Shown here in pieces: positions 1-11,993 of a stretch of DNA of 64,000 nucleotides. Source of the DNA: Diphasiastrum complanatum (taxonomy: Eukaryota > Streptophyta > Lycopodiopsida > Lycopodiales > Lycopodiaceae); the NCBI GenBank assembly GCA_029204225.1, contig CM055092.1, forward strand, positions 40,576,016 through 40,640,015, written 5' to 3'. The first letter of the stretch is position 1. Every line of letters begins with the position of its first letter. The notes under the pieces were generated by a model. That model was not told where the DNA came from, searched no databases, and was given only the letters and a program-made list of their open reading frames with translations. A program made the translations under genes and the position numbers.

Positions 1-353
1 ATACTTGTGATATCTTGCAATTTTGTGTGTAGAATGTTCATTAAATGTTATTTTCAGATCCACACATGTGAAGTATAGTAGCTTACCAGTTTTGTATGGA
101 AAACAGCTTTATTTTATGTTTTAATTCATATTTGATCAAGATCTATTAGAGTTTGCAATTCATTTATAGTGTAGATATTTCCTACATTGGCTAGATTGGT
201 GATATGTTGTCTTTCTAACCCAAGATCATTTTGTAGATTTGGATCTTAATTGATCTGAAATCTTTCACATCGATCCAGTGACTTTGAAGCTGTGATCAAG
301 TAGAAGTCGGTCTGAATTCGATATATGTAGTTGCATATACTGAGGATTCCATG

Positions 354-374
354 CCCCCCCCCCCCCCCCCCCCC
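354..374. repeat. C21 homopolymer
   Basis: A run of 21 C lies inside the LTR remnant, 36 bp before the primer-binding site. It is either a simple-repeat expansion or an assembly artefact, since homopolymers of this length are often miscounted. Confidence 0.9.
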
Positions 375-410
375 TTCCGCTGCATCGCGTCGATATATTG
401 AATTCCAAGA

Positions 411-422
411 TGGTATCAGAGC
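411..422 (+). promoter_or_regulatory. Primer-binding site (tRNA-iMet type)
   Basis: TGGTATCAGAGC is the standard plant copia primer-binding sequence, complementary to the 3' end of initiator tRNA-Met. It marks the end of the 5' LTR at about 410. Confidence 0.85.
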
Positions 423-565
423 TTTAATTCTAAACTCTGATTCTTAAAGGCGGACTTAGAGCTTATATTATCAGAACGACTATTCTGATAAAGAGTAGAC
501 ACTTTGCTATAATTGTTTCTAGTTATACAATCTACTATTTGCATACACTCATCCTAAACTTTCAA

Positions 566-1566
566 ATGGATTCGCAATCACAGTCTGCTCTAATGGTAGA
601 AAACCTCGATGGTTTGAATGACTACCTATGGAAATTCAAGATGAGAGTAGTACTGATGGCCAAGGAACTTTGAAAAAAAGTCAACTGAATTAATTCCCAG
701 TGTCGATGAGCAAGCCATTTCCAAATGGAAGCTTAGGAATGGCAAGACTTTCACCTTGATCACCCTTAATATCTCCAACACACATATTGGCCACATCACA
801 CAAGCCCAATCTTCGAAAGAGGCTTGGGATATATTGAATACAATATATGAAGTGAGAAATGTCACTTCAAAGCTGCATCTGAGAAGAAAGACATCTCCAA
901 ATGGAAGCTCAGGGATGGCAAGACTTTCGCTTTTATCAACCTTAACATCTCCGACACACAGATTGGCCACATCAAACAAGCCAATTCTTCAAAAATAACT
1001 TGGGATATATTGAATACACTATACAAAGTGAGGGACATCACTTCAAAGTTGCATATGAGGAGAAAGTTTTTCTCACTCAATTTCAGAAAGTGACTCTATT
1101 CAGAATCACATCAATCAATTCAAGATGCTATTAGAGCATATGGCGGCAATAGGTTCAGTGATCAAAGACTCTGATGTTGTAATGAGCTTATTGTCCAGCT
1201 GCCATCCTCATATGAAATTGGGTGATGATGATTTCCACACACTCATATGGTGCAAGAGGAGACAAGAAGGAATGGAGCATCCTCATCCTCCATCAACGAC
1301 TCGCAAGCATTAGTCTCGAAGAAGAATACAAGGAAGAAATAGAAGAAGAGAGCTATCCTAAAAATCGATGGCAATCAGAAATAGTCACAGAAGATCCAAA
1401 ATCAACAACCTGCTCAAAACAAGAAAAGTCTCTCCTACAAGTACTACAAGAGGACAAACCACGAAATCCAAGACTGTCGGATCTTGAAGTTCAACAACGA
1501 CAAGAAGAAGTAGTTGGATTAACAAGCCCATGCAGCAAACACGAAGCAGAAGATTTAAGAAGATGA
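566..1566 (+). pseudogene. copia gag remnant
   Basis: Starts at an ATG giving MDSQSQSALMVENLDG and then LWKFKMRVVLM, a typical copia Gag N-terminus (short tryptophan-rich start, then WK-K-M). Frames then break repeatedly. EAWDILNTIYEV, at about 820-850, is the conserved Gag helix. Near 1430-1490 another frame shows YKYYKR-NHEIQDC, a CCHC zinc knuckle whose first two cysteines have become tyrosine. It contains a 176-bp internal tandem duplication. It cannot encode a working Gag. Confidence 0.75.
717..1068 (+). repeat. 176-bp tandem duplication inside gag
   Basis: Positions 717-892 and 893-1068 are two diverged copies of the same Gag segment. Both start with TCCAAATGGAAGCT-like sequence and end in GAGAAGAAAG or GAGGAGAAAG. 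The duplication disrupts gag. Confidence 0.8.
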
Positions 1567-1623
1567 TGACAACGAGCAGGAAGCCTTCATGGTGAACCAT
1601 CACCATGTCGAACAATCGGACGA

Positions 1624-2384
1624 ATGGTTTCTCGGTTCTGGGGCAACGTAACACATGACAAGCCATCAAGAATGGTTTATCGACTATTTGGCCTACAACA
1701 TGAAGAAATTCATTCACCTTGAAGACAACAACTCACACAGAATCGAAAGTGAATGTACTATTAGACTGAATTTTCATAATGGACTATCGAAACTGATACC
1801 AAATGTATTGTATGTCCCTATCTTGATGACAAATCTATTGTTGGTCAATCGAATTACAGACTTAGGAAATAGGGTAGAGTTTCAGGTGGATTCTTGTCGA
1901 ATTCTTGATAAAAGCAAAAGAGTTCTTGCACTCAAAAAGAGCTAGAGATATCTCTATAGGCTTAGTCATTGTAACTTTGCCACTGATTGTGCTTTGAGCA
2001 GTTCAATATCTATCAATAAAGAATTGATTTGGCATTATAGACTTGGTCACCTTAATCATGTATTGATAGGTAACATGTCTAGATGTTTATTAGTTCATGA
2101 CTTGGACTATCAAATTGTCGACCCTCCTCTCCTGTCTGTCAAAGCTGTATCATAGGAAAGTAGGCAAGAAGGCCATTTAAGTCAAATCAAGAACATATAT
2201 CTAAAGATTTGTTAGACATTATACATATTGATATATGTGGCCCAATGCAAACACCATCACTGCTTGGTGTTAAATTCTTTATTACTTTTTATAGATGACT
2301 ACTCTAAGAGAACTGTTGTATATTTTCTGAAGCACAAATTTGAAGCCTTCCAATTCTTCAAGAAATACAAAGAAAATGTTGAGT
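1624..2384 (+). pseudogene. copia protease and integrase N-terminal remnant
   Basis: The aspartic protease site reads GSGAT instead of DSGAT, so the catalytic aspartate is lost, and a stop follows. The protease body (LIPNVLYVPILMTNLL) is recognisable to about 1945. The integrase HHCC zinc region shows WHYRLGHLN near 2031-2057. The catalytic core begins with a CGPM-like motif near 2236 and a DDYSKRTVVYFLKH segment near 2295, then is truncated. Inactive. Confidence 0.75.
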
Positions 2385-4876
2385 AAGTATAGATTAACTA
2401 TTCTTTTAATTAGTTAGCCATCTGTATATATATCCAACAACTTATCATTTGCTTGGTTAAACATTAGACAAGAAGAGAACTGTTAGCTCAATAGACATTG
2501 CAGTAGATCAATCGAACATTTAGAGCACAATTGTTTTATTCTTTCTCTCTGTTATTATCGAGTATCGTTTAAGGAAAAACGACTCTGTCTGCATTCAAGC
2601 TGTATCCTCTACACGACTATAAAATCAATGTTCCAAGAATTTAGGTCATGTGTGTCGTGCTGAATGCTCATTATATTCATGTTCAGATTTTTTCTTACTT
2701 GCAGATAAACTTATTCGTGGCTTAAATTGTCTTGTATGATTGACAACCTCTGTCGGATTGTCGCTCTAATCTCCGCACCCAATACGCTTCTGCAAACCTA
2801 AATCTAAAAACAAAATTAATTCGTGCATGGCTATGGAATTGATTGTGTCGCTTTCTGGTCTAGTGCAACTACCAGCACATGGTCCAATAAGCTTTGTGTT
2901 CCATCACCGACGTGAAAGCTTTCCTTGAAAACATCCATCAAGGAATTGGGGGCCTGCCGCCACCTCATTGACTGTCGTCAAGATTACTCTTTTGTTGCGA
3001 AAAGATGCACTCCTCAAAGATGTCTCTAATTTCCATAGCTCCGTATTTGTCTGCACTATCCAGATTTAGACACTTAGATAGTTGGAAGGCAATTGCAACA
3101 TGCAAGCTATTCACACGGGTCCCCTCAAAAGCACTAATTATATCAACTAAGAGAAAAAGAACTCGAAATTACATAAACAATTGTTGAGGTATGAAAGAGA
3201 TATACAATGTTTTCAGTTTGTGCAACCAACGATAACTCCTTATCTCTCATGTTCTGTATTATATCCACCTGAAGTTGAGGAAACTCATCCTGCAATGGAC
3301 GACGTACAAAGTCCTTTGAAGTGTTCCGTAAGACGATACAGCCGGAGATTACAAGCACGCATGTAAAAACTCATGTAAAAACTCCAATTTTCATCTTGTC
3401 CATTAACTAACTCACTCAAAAACACTCGGATTCTCACTCTCACACACACACAATCTCTCTACACATGAGCATCGGATAGGCGCTCTTACTGCTCAGGAGA
3501 GCTCTCACTCTCAGTCACACTCGTTCTCACTCGCTCATCTATCTATCTATCTATATCTCTCTCCTACTACTCATTATATCGAAAGTTTTGGTTGTGGTAA
3601 AAGCTCTCTCAGCTGTTCCCTCTCGCCTCTCACTGGCGCTCTCCTCTCTCTCGCTCTGCTGTGTGTGTGTGTGTCTCCTCTCTTTCGCTCGAGCTGCCCA
3701 GGGATCGTTACTCATCTAGATCTGTTGTCTCTCTTTCTTCGCTCTTGCTGCCCAAGGAATTACTCACCTTCATGATCAGCTCGAGATCTCTCCTGTCATG
3801 CGCTCCAGATCGCTCCTCTCCTTTTCCCTATTGTTTTATCTCTCTCTTCTAAAGTGCTCTGTTGTCTCCTCCTTTGCATGGTGCATCCAGAATTGGCAGT
3901 TGCACTTTTGCATGGGAAAGCTGTTGCACAGGACTCCACGATAGCCAAACCCTAGAAGAAATAGCTTAATCGTGTACCAACCAAACGCATCGATCACGTT
4001 TTCACCACCAGATGATACGTTCATTCTCTCTCCCAGTTACAAAATCACACACTCACTCATACGCATGCACTTCTCATTGTGACAAATTAGAGCTGTTAGT
4101 ATGATTCTAGAAAGATAGTTGTGTTGCAAGTGCAACCTTCACAAAAACAAAACCGACAAAATGCAAAGGTGGAGGCGCTCAGAGTCTGACTGACTGACTT
4201 ACTACAGTGAATTGTAGAAATTAGGTCGGTGGGAAATTGAGATTCTGGATCGTAAGGATTCGTAACATTCACACAGTACTTTAGACACACGGTGAGATTT
4301 GCAATTGGAACTGCTAGGATGATTCTATAAAGATAGTTGTAAACTTGTATGCAACGTTCACACAAACAAAAACGACGAAATGCAATGCAAAAGGTCAGGT
4401 GCTCAGAGTAGCTGACACAGGATATATACTTAAAATGTCAGCTCAACATTCCAAGAGAACCACCCAACAATTTCCGATTCCCCCAAGTCCTGAGCACTCT
4501 TTACCTTTCTTTGTGTGCCAGACATATTGTTAAAAAAACCGTGTCTTTTCTTTTTGATAATCTGATTGATATATATAGTAGATTCTGCTAAGGCCGCCCG
4601 CCCATGTCACATGGGGGTGCAATTAAATTAGTGCATGATAATTCGGGCTGGGTGTCTTAAATGCATGCTTTTATTATCATTTAGAATAACCCTTTATTCT
4701 GGATTCAAAAAATAAATGGCCTCCCGTGATTTCGCTCTTATGTTTATTAAGACAATTCTTGTTTTACTGTCAGTTCTCAATTCTCAAGGTCACCTTATTT
4801 CACAACTTGATTTGTTGTCTGCTTGGGAAATTGGGCTAATATATTTGAAATTAATCAATTCTGAAATCAAGCTGCA
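2385..4876. other. No gene recognised; low-complexity CT-rich tract
   Basis: No reading frame here looks like a known protein. Positions 3420-3860 are pyrimidine-rich on + with short microsatellites: (ATCT)4 from 3537 and (GT)n at 3661-3673. This could be a former LTR or promoter region, but nothing confirms it. Confidence 0.5.
4099..4412 (+). repeat. Diverged direct repeat, about 95 bp
   Basis: 4099-4190 and 4314-4412 share TGATTCTA-AAAGATAGTTGT, GCAACCTTCACA-like, ACAAAATGCAA-like and GCTCAGAGT blocks in the same order. This is a dispersed direct duplication with indels and no coding sense. Confidence 0.65.
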
Positions 4877-4954
4877 GCCTGCCGGTTACCGGACTTTGCA
4901 GATTATTTGTTCAATGCCTGCTGGTTACCGGACTTTGCAAATTATTTGCTCAAT
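4877..4954 (+). repeat. Two tandem 39-bp units
   Basis: 4877-4915 and 4916-4954 both read GCCTGC-GGTTACCGGACTT and onward to TCAAT, with four mismatches. A short minisatellite. Confidence 0.9.
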
Positions 4955-5040
4955 GTTGTTGAGCATTGTTTGTTTTCCTTGAATAGCAGGTACCATGATT
5001 CAGGAAAGGTGACCCACCTTTATCTTTCTAGGATTCCACT

Positions 5041-5160
5041 CCTACAAGTTAGCTTGGCATCCGGAGTTTCTTTGGTCCCAGGTTCGAACCTCCCCTTGGA
5101 AACCAAGAAGCACTCCTACAAGTCAGCTGGTCAGCCTCCCTGCATATCGTTGCAATTTGA
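5041..5160 (+). repeat. tRNA-like segment, possible SINE
   Basis: TAGCTTGGCATCCGG at 5050-5064 resembles a pol III A box, and GGTTCGAACCT at 5081-5091 is a perfect B box / T-arm. Spacing of about 30 bp fits a tRNA-derived promoter. No complete cloverleaf can be folded around it, so this is a SINE-like or tRNA-derived fragment rather than a tRNA gene. The phrase CTCCTACAAGT is repeated on both sides (5039-5049 and 5112-5122). Confidence 0.4.
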
Positions 5161-5551
5161 CAGGCTGCCTCTTTCAAAATGCAATTGAAGGGGAGTCTCA
5201 AAATGCTGCCATTATTTTACACTTCAAAATGCCTCTCATATGGAATATGGCATCAAATTTTAGCACTTTTACTAGATGTTGTGGAGCCAATTGAATACTA
5301 GTTAACATTTTCCTTGGGGCGTGTTGGGTAAGAGAGAAATTCTTAGTTAGTTAGCTATAGGTTGGAGCCTCCCATGGTATGCACTTGCACATTAGAAGCA
5401 TTGTACTCCTAGGATTAGCCTAGGTTTGAAGCCTTGTGCTCGTCTTGGATTAGGTTTTGCCTAACATTGTACATTATTGATTAGAATTGCTAATACTTGG
5501 ATGTGCATTCTGCTAAGGTTGAAGTAATACAACATGGCACTCCACAAAGGA

Positions 5552-5713
5552 GCATCATTATTTTATGTTGCACTTGTATTCAATTGCACTAGCATGATTA
5601 TGTACAATATTTGTACCATACAACCAACTCGTGCATCATTAGTTTATGTTGCACTTGTATTCAATTGCACTAGCATGATTATGTACAATATTTGTATCAT
5701 ACAACCAACTCGC
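5552..5713 (+). repeat. Two tandem 81-bp units
   Basis: 5552-5632 and 5633-5713 are near identical (from GCATCATTA to CAACCAACTCG), differing at only a few positions. This is a recent tandem duplication in non-coding sequence. The surrounding 5161-5551 and 5714-6250 show no gene. Confidence 0.92.
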
Positions 5714-6257
5714 TGCTATTGTAGGGCACAACACATATTTTTCAAAATTCTTGATCTCGCATCCACTAGCCAGTTGGTATAGCTCAATCACATCAATGGC
5801 TGACTTGCCTTTGACTAGATAATGCCAGGCCAAAATTACTAAGAATGAGACATGTCAACAATTGTCCTCAACGTCACCAAGGTACCATCATGAGATGTAA
5901 TGTTCAGTGAGTAAGGTTTTAGTTTAACTTGATCTATAGTTGACAAACCATTTTGTTTATGAGTAATTAGCTTTTATTAGCTTCATCAAGATATCTACCA
6001 TTAACTCAAGTTACTATGGATAACATTTAGCTGCATAGATTACCATATTGCTAAAACAATAAATTATCATATTGCTAAAACAGTTCTATAAAAAGTGTGA
6101 TTAATGCTTGTTTGAAAAGCTTGAGTTTAGCTAGTATACAATAAATAGCACTACAAGAAAAGGCGTCAAACTTAAGACTTTTTCAGCATACTTGTCAGAT
6201 ATAATTTGATGAATTGCAAGTTAGCCTGCTTACCAATAGACACAAGCCTAAGATTGT

Positions 6258-6965
6258 CAAAGGGCCAGTGTCCTCAAACAACAGATGAGAGATTATTCAT
6301 ACCATTCAATCTTAGGTACTGTGATGTATGCAATGGTCTGTACTAGGCCTGATATAGCTTTTGCAATCAACTCCCTAAGCCAATTCATGGCTAATCTTGA
6401 AACGATCCATTGGAAGGCTCTTATTAAAGTCATGAGATACATTCGAGCTATGAAGAACCAATGCATCTACTATGCAGGAGTCGACACTGACAAACTCCAC
6501 ATACTCAATGGATATACAAATGCAAGCTAGGCGGGATAAATCAACATCAGATTTACATTCTTTCTCAACAATGCTCCTATCTCTTGGAACAGTCGTAACC
6601 AAACCTCCATGCCCTTTCATCTATAGAATCAAAGTACATCATTGTCGCTCAAGCTACTAAGAAAATAGTGTGGTTGAGAAACGTGTTATCAGACATTTGT
6701 CTGAAATAGTATGCTTTGACAATTGTCTTATGTGATAACAAAGTGAAAATGCTTTATCAGCCAGTTCTAGATTTCATTCTAGGAGTAAGCACATTGAAAT
6801 TAAATATCACTATGTTAGGAGCAAAATTTTCAATAAGTAAGCTTAGAATATTGTTGAACATAATACATGACTGTAGATGTATTTACTAAGGGGTTGAGCA
6901 TAGATTACACAACAGATTTTGTGCATCGTTAAGTATGAAGATCAAGGCATTCAATGATCCAGATT
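6258..6965 (+). pseudogene. copia RT C-terminus / RNase H remnant
   Basis: 6285-6530 encodes the typical end of a copia reverse transcriptase (GTVMYAMVCTRPDIAFAI, then HWKALIKVMRYI). RNase H follows with stops. The DNKSEN...RFHSRSKHIEIKYHYVR segment at 6729-6820 is readable only after a frame change. A polypurine tract (AAGGGAGGG, about 6965-6973) follows and should mark the start of a 3' LTR. No 5' half of this element is present immediately upstream. Confidence 0.8.
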
Positions 6966-8089
6966 AAGGGAGGGTATTGGATTTATCCCTCTCTTCCTAA
7001 TCCAATAGTTAATCTAGATTCATGCACGTTGATGCATATTTACTTGCATTGTCACATAGTCTACAGAAATACACGAGAATCGCAAAAACGTATCTACACA
7101 TAGTCAAAGTAGCGACTATCAACCTTCGACAAAAGCACGAATGTTCAATTTGAACAACTATCAAATCGAACATTCGAACTTTTGTCGATCTCAACTCCAA
7201 CTAATTTGACTCCAGCTTGAATTGACAATTGTTGACTATCTAATTAGCGTGATATCACTCTTAATAAAGCTAGTTATTTGCTTAAACTAGTTTTAGCACT
7301 GTGCAACCAATTTGACAGTGACAACATTATTGCCACTTGTCCTAGGAGTGACAATGTATACAGTCGCATATCTTGATAGTGATAGCCATGATGCCAAGAT
7401 CCATAGCGAATAGCATAGCTCAATGTACCTATACATATCTGAATAACTGTATAGTCAATCAGGCATCGTGGATTGTGAATTGGATCAAGAAGAAGATACA
7501 ATAGACGTGTATACATTGATTAGTTCAAGATAGAGAGTGTATAAGCTATCAAATGATCTTCAAATCATCAAGTTAGCATAGAGTCAATAAGTAAGAGATA
7601 GTTTCGAGTATGCGGTTATCATTGTAATCATTTTTGTGATCATCGTTTTAGTTGACTTTATATTTGCTACTTTTGGGATTCAATTTAATTATTTATTGTG
7701 TTTAAAATCATGTCACTATCAATGTATGCTTCTCTTATTGAATGCTTTATGCATTTCTACCACTCTTTACTCTACTCTCATATAGAATTATCTGAACTAT
7801 CTAATGCTTTCACAATCAGTATTCTAATAACTTTGTGTTTGTCAGTGTAATAAATCCTATTGATTCTGACAATGTTGAAATTAAAATCAAGTAGAATCAG
7901 TTGTGCCATTCGACTCATTATTTTGATTCGAATTTGATAGGCGTAGTTCATGCATTGAAGGGAAAGGCTCATTCCGTAGAGCCTAAACGATCCTTCATCA
8001 GATCTTTCATTACATCTTTTGTATTGCAATTCATCCATTCCAACCTTACTATAATTTTTGCCAACATATTATATCAACACACTTAAATC
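6965..8089 (+). other. Polypurine tract and probable 3' LTR region; no gene
   Basis: After the purine tract the sequence is AT-rich, non-coding, and of the kind expected for a copia LTR. I could not find its other end or a second copy in the window. The end of the stretch passes into gypsy gag sequence. Confidence 0.4.
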
Positions 8090-9150
8090 AATTCTTTCTA
8101 GAGCGATTGCTATGTTGTTGCAGGAAAACAATCGAAGAAATAGTGCTTCTACCATGTATTTGTGCGAAGCCGGAGCTTATTTACACAAGGCAATCCACCA
8201 CATACACAATTGTCAAAACCAAAATCTGCACCCAAGAGATTTGTTCCTATGCAAACTATACAATCGATGCAGAAAGTCGTTCATGCTATGCCAAACCAAC
8301 AGCCAAAGTGAGTGCCAAGAGCCTGTTTCAATTGTGCTGCAATAGGACATTATTCCCCAAAATGTCCAAAACCTAGAAGACAAGTCGGTTATATTCCTTT
8401 ATGTTCAAATTGTATAGGAGAAGGACATATCAACACAGAATGTCCAAAGCCGCTAAAGCCAAATATTTTGGTCAAAATGGTCCAACCCCCGACAACACCA
8501 GTGGAGAAAGAACCAACAAATTTACAAAAGAATGGTGTTGTTCAATGAGTTGAAAGGACTGAAGAACAAGCCTTGTCCCAACTCGATACTAGTTGGCCGA
8601 GTGATTTAGAAGTGAAGAAAGTTTCAACTAGAAGTTCAGTTGGAAAGAAGAGCAAATTAAAAGAACTGTCAAATCAAAAATCTCAACATAGGCATGTGCA
8701 GATGGAACTGAAAGTTTCAAAGGATGACAAGCCTAAAACAGTGAAGTATGACACTGATTATGACGAAAATGTGAAAGAGCTTTTTGAAAAAGACATTGCT
8801 TTGAAGGTAAAAGATGTATTTAATGAAGAAATAAATGAAGTAGAATCTAAGAAGAAAGTTACTTTCAAAGAGGACGACAATAATTGTCGCAAGATGATGT
8901 TGACCCCAAGCAGAAAAGTTCAAAGTAAAATATAGTATTGTCGATGATATTGGAGCTTTGCAACCAAATATTACTTTTGAGAAATTACTATCCGACAATA
9001 ACTGTTATTGAAAGCAACTCCAAACGTTGATACATCCACAACGAAGGCAAAAATAGAAGTAACTAGAGATCAATCTATTGCAAGTTGATATGGGCGATCT
9101 TGGAGCTCCTGAAATTGATGTTACTATTAAAGGCTATTTAATTGAAAAGG
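8090..9150 (+). pseudogene. Ty3/gypsy gag with two zinc knuckles, protease start
   Basis: The frame at 8312-8548 carries two CCHC knuckles: CFNCAAIGHYSPKC (Cys5, Cys8, His13, Cys18) and CSNCIGEGHINTEC (Cys31, Cys34, His39, Cys44). These bind genomic RNA in gypsy Gag. A lysine/glutamate-rich linker follows at 8573-8935. Then comes a degraded segment with DIGALQPNITFEKLL and GAPEIDVTIKGYLIEK, typical of the part just before the gypsy protease active site. Stops and frameshifts make it inactive. It probably belongs to the gypsy type seen again at 61840-62930, but that is inference. Confidence 0.7.
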
Positions 9151-9257
9151 TCTAGTCTATTTAAAATCAAGTGTGAATATGATGACGAAAGAACACATGC
9201 ACTTGAATTGATTGATATCTAGCCAGCTCAAAGAAAAATCAAATAGGCTGATTCGAC

Positions 9258-10194
9258 AAGTCGAAAACTTGTCGACGAACTGATCTTTTGTAGATCAAAA
9301 CTCTATTTAGGGTTATAATCTTGATCAATTCTGATTTCACACATTACTTGTTGGATTTGTCCAATTTTTAGAGCATTGGAAAAGCCTAAGTGGTGGCTAC
9401 AAGATTGCATATCAAGTTTTAGGCAATTGCATGTAGATTTTGAAACAATCAATTTTTTGTGATTTTGTCAAAACCATAATTTTGATTAGATCTCTAGATT
9501 GTGAGGTTAGTGAACTTCATTTGAGTGTGTTTCAATCTTAGGAAGTGGTAAGAGTCATTAGATTGAGGATAAATCATAGGTTGATCAAGATTTCACTATT
9601 CTATGTGTTCATTTGCTTGGTATTAAGTGCTAGAAGAGAGTTGAGAAGTTTCATATTTTTGTGATTTCCTTTTAAAAACATTTGTTGTTGTTCAAAGGAG
9701 TGTTTTGTGCATTGAAATAGGTTGAAAGAGAGGATCAGGTCGTTGCTACATGGCTACATCAAGTGGAGTCATGTTGGAAGCCAATGATAGGCTTACCTCA
9801 AATAACTATTCATTGTGGAAAGTGAGGATGGAATCACTTCTTGAGATGAGTGATGTTTTGGATATTGTTGTAGGTTTGGAGGAGATACCAGCAACATAAC
9901 AAGATCAAATGAGGTATGACAAGAGATTCATTGAAGAAGCTTTATGAATCCAAGTCTACTTCTAGAGTGTTGACTCTAAGAAGGCAAATCTTTTCTTGTT
10001 TGCAAAAGAGTGAAGAAAGTTCAACTACTTTTATTTTGAGAGTGAAAGCATTGAATGATGAGTTAGTTTGCATTGATGAGAGCATTAAGGAAGGAGAGCT
10101 TGTTCAAGTTATTCTTAATGGATTGTTGGATGCTCATGCTAACATTGTTCAAAGTATTGCCATTCAAAATACTTTGCCAATTTCCCTTTTTTAG
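9258..10194 (+). pseudogene. copia gag with leader, plus strand
   Basis: ATG at 9751 starts MATSSGVMLEANDRLTSNNY, then SLWKVRMESLLEM, a copia Gag N-terminus. A stop occurs at about 9898, and about 115 bp is missing relative to the minus-strand copy at 12972. An open stretch at 9916-10194 then gives KKLYESKSTSRVLTLRRQIF and ends at QNTLPISLF. The 490-bp leader also matches the leader of the opposite-strand element, forming a large inverted repeat. Confidence 0.8.
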
Positions 10195-10842
10195 CATGTT
10201 AGCTATTGCTTTGATTGCTTTATCATCCAATTTACTATCATCCTATTAACTATGCAAATACTTTGCTTGGCATAAAACCCTAGTGGTAACAAAGCCCTAG
10301 GTAACTGATTGAAGACGATAAGACTATAAGATCAAGGCAAGAATTACATCATTGTAGAGAGCTTGAACAACCATACCCAACCATACATTGGTTGTTGAAA
10401 TATGAGGAGCCCTCACAAACTCCTTGAGGAGCTCATGAAACCCTAGTTTGAATGTTGCATGAGTTAGAGATATTCCTAGTGGTAGTCATAGTAGTTGTGC
10501 AGAGGACCTACAACAATCTTATTTGCTCCTAAATGATCTCAATGTGATTCCGTTCAAGTTTGGAGAATCGTGAAACCCTAGGAGAAGAATTTTAGATGTC
10601 AAGTACGCTTACATTACATTTCGTAATGATGTTTTTTGGAGATTGCATGTGTGGAGATGGCTAGTAGTTGGTACATTGGTGCAGGGGCATGCAAGCATAT
10701 AACTCTAGTTAATATATAGATCCATGATCATTACCAATGTTCTTGATCATGATATTTGGCTTGTCACTCTTCCTAGCAATGACTTTGTCCTCAATGTATT
10801 TGCAACTAACAAAATGGATTTAGTGGCAAGTGTTGATGAAGA
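10195..10842. other. No gene recognised
   Basis: AT-rich, with several AAACCCTAG words (near 10276, 10439 and 10572) but no coding pattern. It lies between two oppositely oriented copia gag copies and may be internal sequence of one of them. Confidence 0.4.
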
Positions 10843-11388
10843 TTATGTTTCAATAAAATTGGATCTAACCAACCTTTTGTCATCTTGATCATGAGTGATC
10901 AATTCATAATCATAGAATCCTTTGAGTTGATGAAGAGATGTGAGATCCATGCCTTGGATCTTCCCAAGAACCAATCTTCCATTGCTCTTCCCTTCATAAG
11001 ACTCCCTCTTAATGATTGCATCATAAGAAGTAGAAACCTCAAAAACATTAGAAGCCATGAAAAAAATGATTAGTACCTTCAACATAAGGATGATTGAAGT
11101 ACTCTCTTTTCTCAAACAAGAACTTCTACTCAATGTTTTAGGAAATGACTCATATGATAATGATTCTTCCTCACTATCATTCACAATGACATCATTCAAA
11201 GTACATCCTACTTTGAACTCTTCACATACTTCTCTTCTTCTTGACTTGTGACTATCTTCCTCACCAAGTCTCTTAATAGAAACATTTGATCTACTCTCTT
11301 TATGAAGACATGTAACTCTACTTGCTGGAAAAATGACTTTCTTGGAATCATAACAAAAGAATGTAGAAGAACCACCTCCTTCATGCAT
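10843..11388 (-). CDS. Unrecognised 181-aa frame in the copia-type element
   Basis: Open frame in the place of the pol region. Lysine, serine and glutamate rich, with RLGEEDSHKSRRREVCEEFK, and ending LVRSNFIET. I recognise no integrase HHCC, DDE or RT YVDD motif. It overlaps the preceding frame by about 180 bp, which suggests a frameshift within one former coding region. Function unknown; possibly pseudogenic. Confidence 0.35.
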   Translation of the reverse strand: MHEGGGSSTFFCYDSKKVIFPASRVTCLHKESRSNVSIKRLGEEDSHKSRRREVCEEFKVGCTLNDVIVNDSEEESLSYESFPKTLSRSSCLRKESTSIILMLKVLIIFFMASNVFEVSTSYDAIIKRESYEGKSNGRLVLGKIQGMDLTSLHQLKGFYDYELITHDQDDKRLVRSNFIET

Positions 11389-11975
11389 GCACCTAGCAAC
11401 ATATGATCAAAAAAATCATTAGCAACAATCTTTTCCAAGGAAGAACCTTCTCCTCCATTAATGAAGTTAGCTCTTTCTTTACCTTTTGCATGCTTGCACT
11501 TGTCATGAAGAACCTTTGAAACACCATCATTATCCTCAAGACTAGCCAAGTTAGCATAAAGATGAACATCTCCAAGAAGCATATTAGATCTTGACCTAGA
11601 TCTAGCATAAGGAAGCTTTTTAGACTTTGCATAAGATCCATCAATCTTATTGATGCTAAAAGGGAATTTTGGAAAGTTGAGACCAATCTCCTTTTCCATT
11701 CCATCCTTTTTGTTAGCCATAACAAAAGCATCAAGCTTGAAAAGTATACCTTGTCTATTGCCCCTAGCAACCAAGATTTCTTCCTTTGTAATGAAACAAA
11801 CATCACCACCAAACTTTACCATGTATCCTTTCTCTATCATTTGACCAACACTTAGCAAATTCTTTGAAAGTGAAGGAATGTAAAGAACACTATCAAGTTT
11901 TGCTTTCCTATTAGTAGAGAGACAAATAGGAATTGAACCAGTACCTTCGATCACACACTCACCACCATTGGCCAT
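11208..11975 (-). pseudogene. copia protease C-terminus joined to unknown sequence
   Basis: 255-aa frame. Residues 1-90 are clearly the C-terminal half of a copia protease region (MANGGECVIEGTGSIP, then LDSVLYIPSLSKNLLSVGQM). From about residue 95 the sequence should become the GAG-pre-integrase / HHCC domain but does not. It is basic and serine-rich (YAKSKKLPYARSRSRSN) with no family I can name. The protease active site is in the adjoining frame upstream, separated by a stop. Confidence 0.55.
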
Positions 11976-11993
11976 GTGAATTACTTTCTTGGC

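Larger units (their letters stand above)
1..2384 (+). mobile_element. Ty1/copia retrotransposon remnant, 5' part
   Basis: The left edge is the 3' part of an LTR cut by the window start. A primer-binding site follows, then in order gag, protease and the start of integrase, all broken by stops and frameshifts. Homology ends near 2384 inside the integrase core, shortly after a segment reading FIDDYSK-like and FKKYKENVE. No reverse transcriptase or 3' LTR follows, so the rest was deleted. The gag and protease resemble the copia element starting at 42165 (similar zinc-knuckle surroundings). The family is inferred from domain order. Confidence 0.8.

Noticed and set aside
354-374. Telomeric or regulatory G/C tract
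   Set aside because: A simple homopolymer inside an LTR remnant, without repeat-unit structure.
3420-3860. Coding or CRISPR-like repeats
   Set aside because: Only pyrimidine-rich low-complexity sequence with short microsatellites; no spaced direct repeats.
5041-5110. Complete tRNA gene
   Set aside because: A and B boxes are present, but acceptor and anticodon stems do not pair into a cloverleaf.
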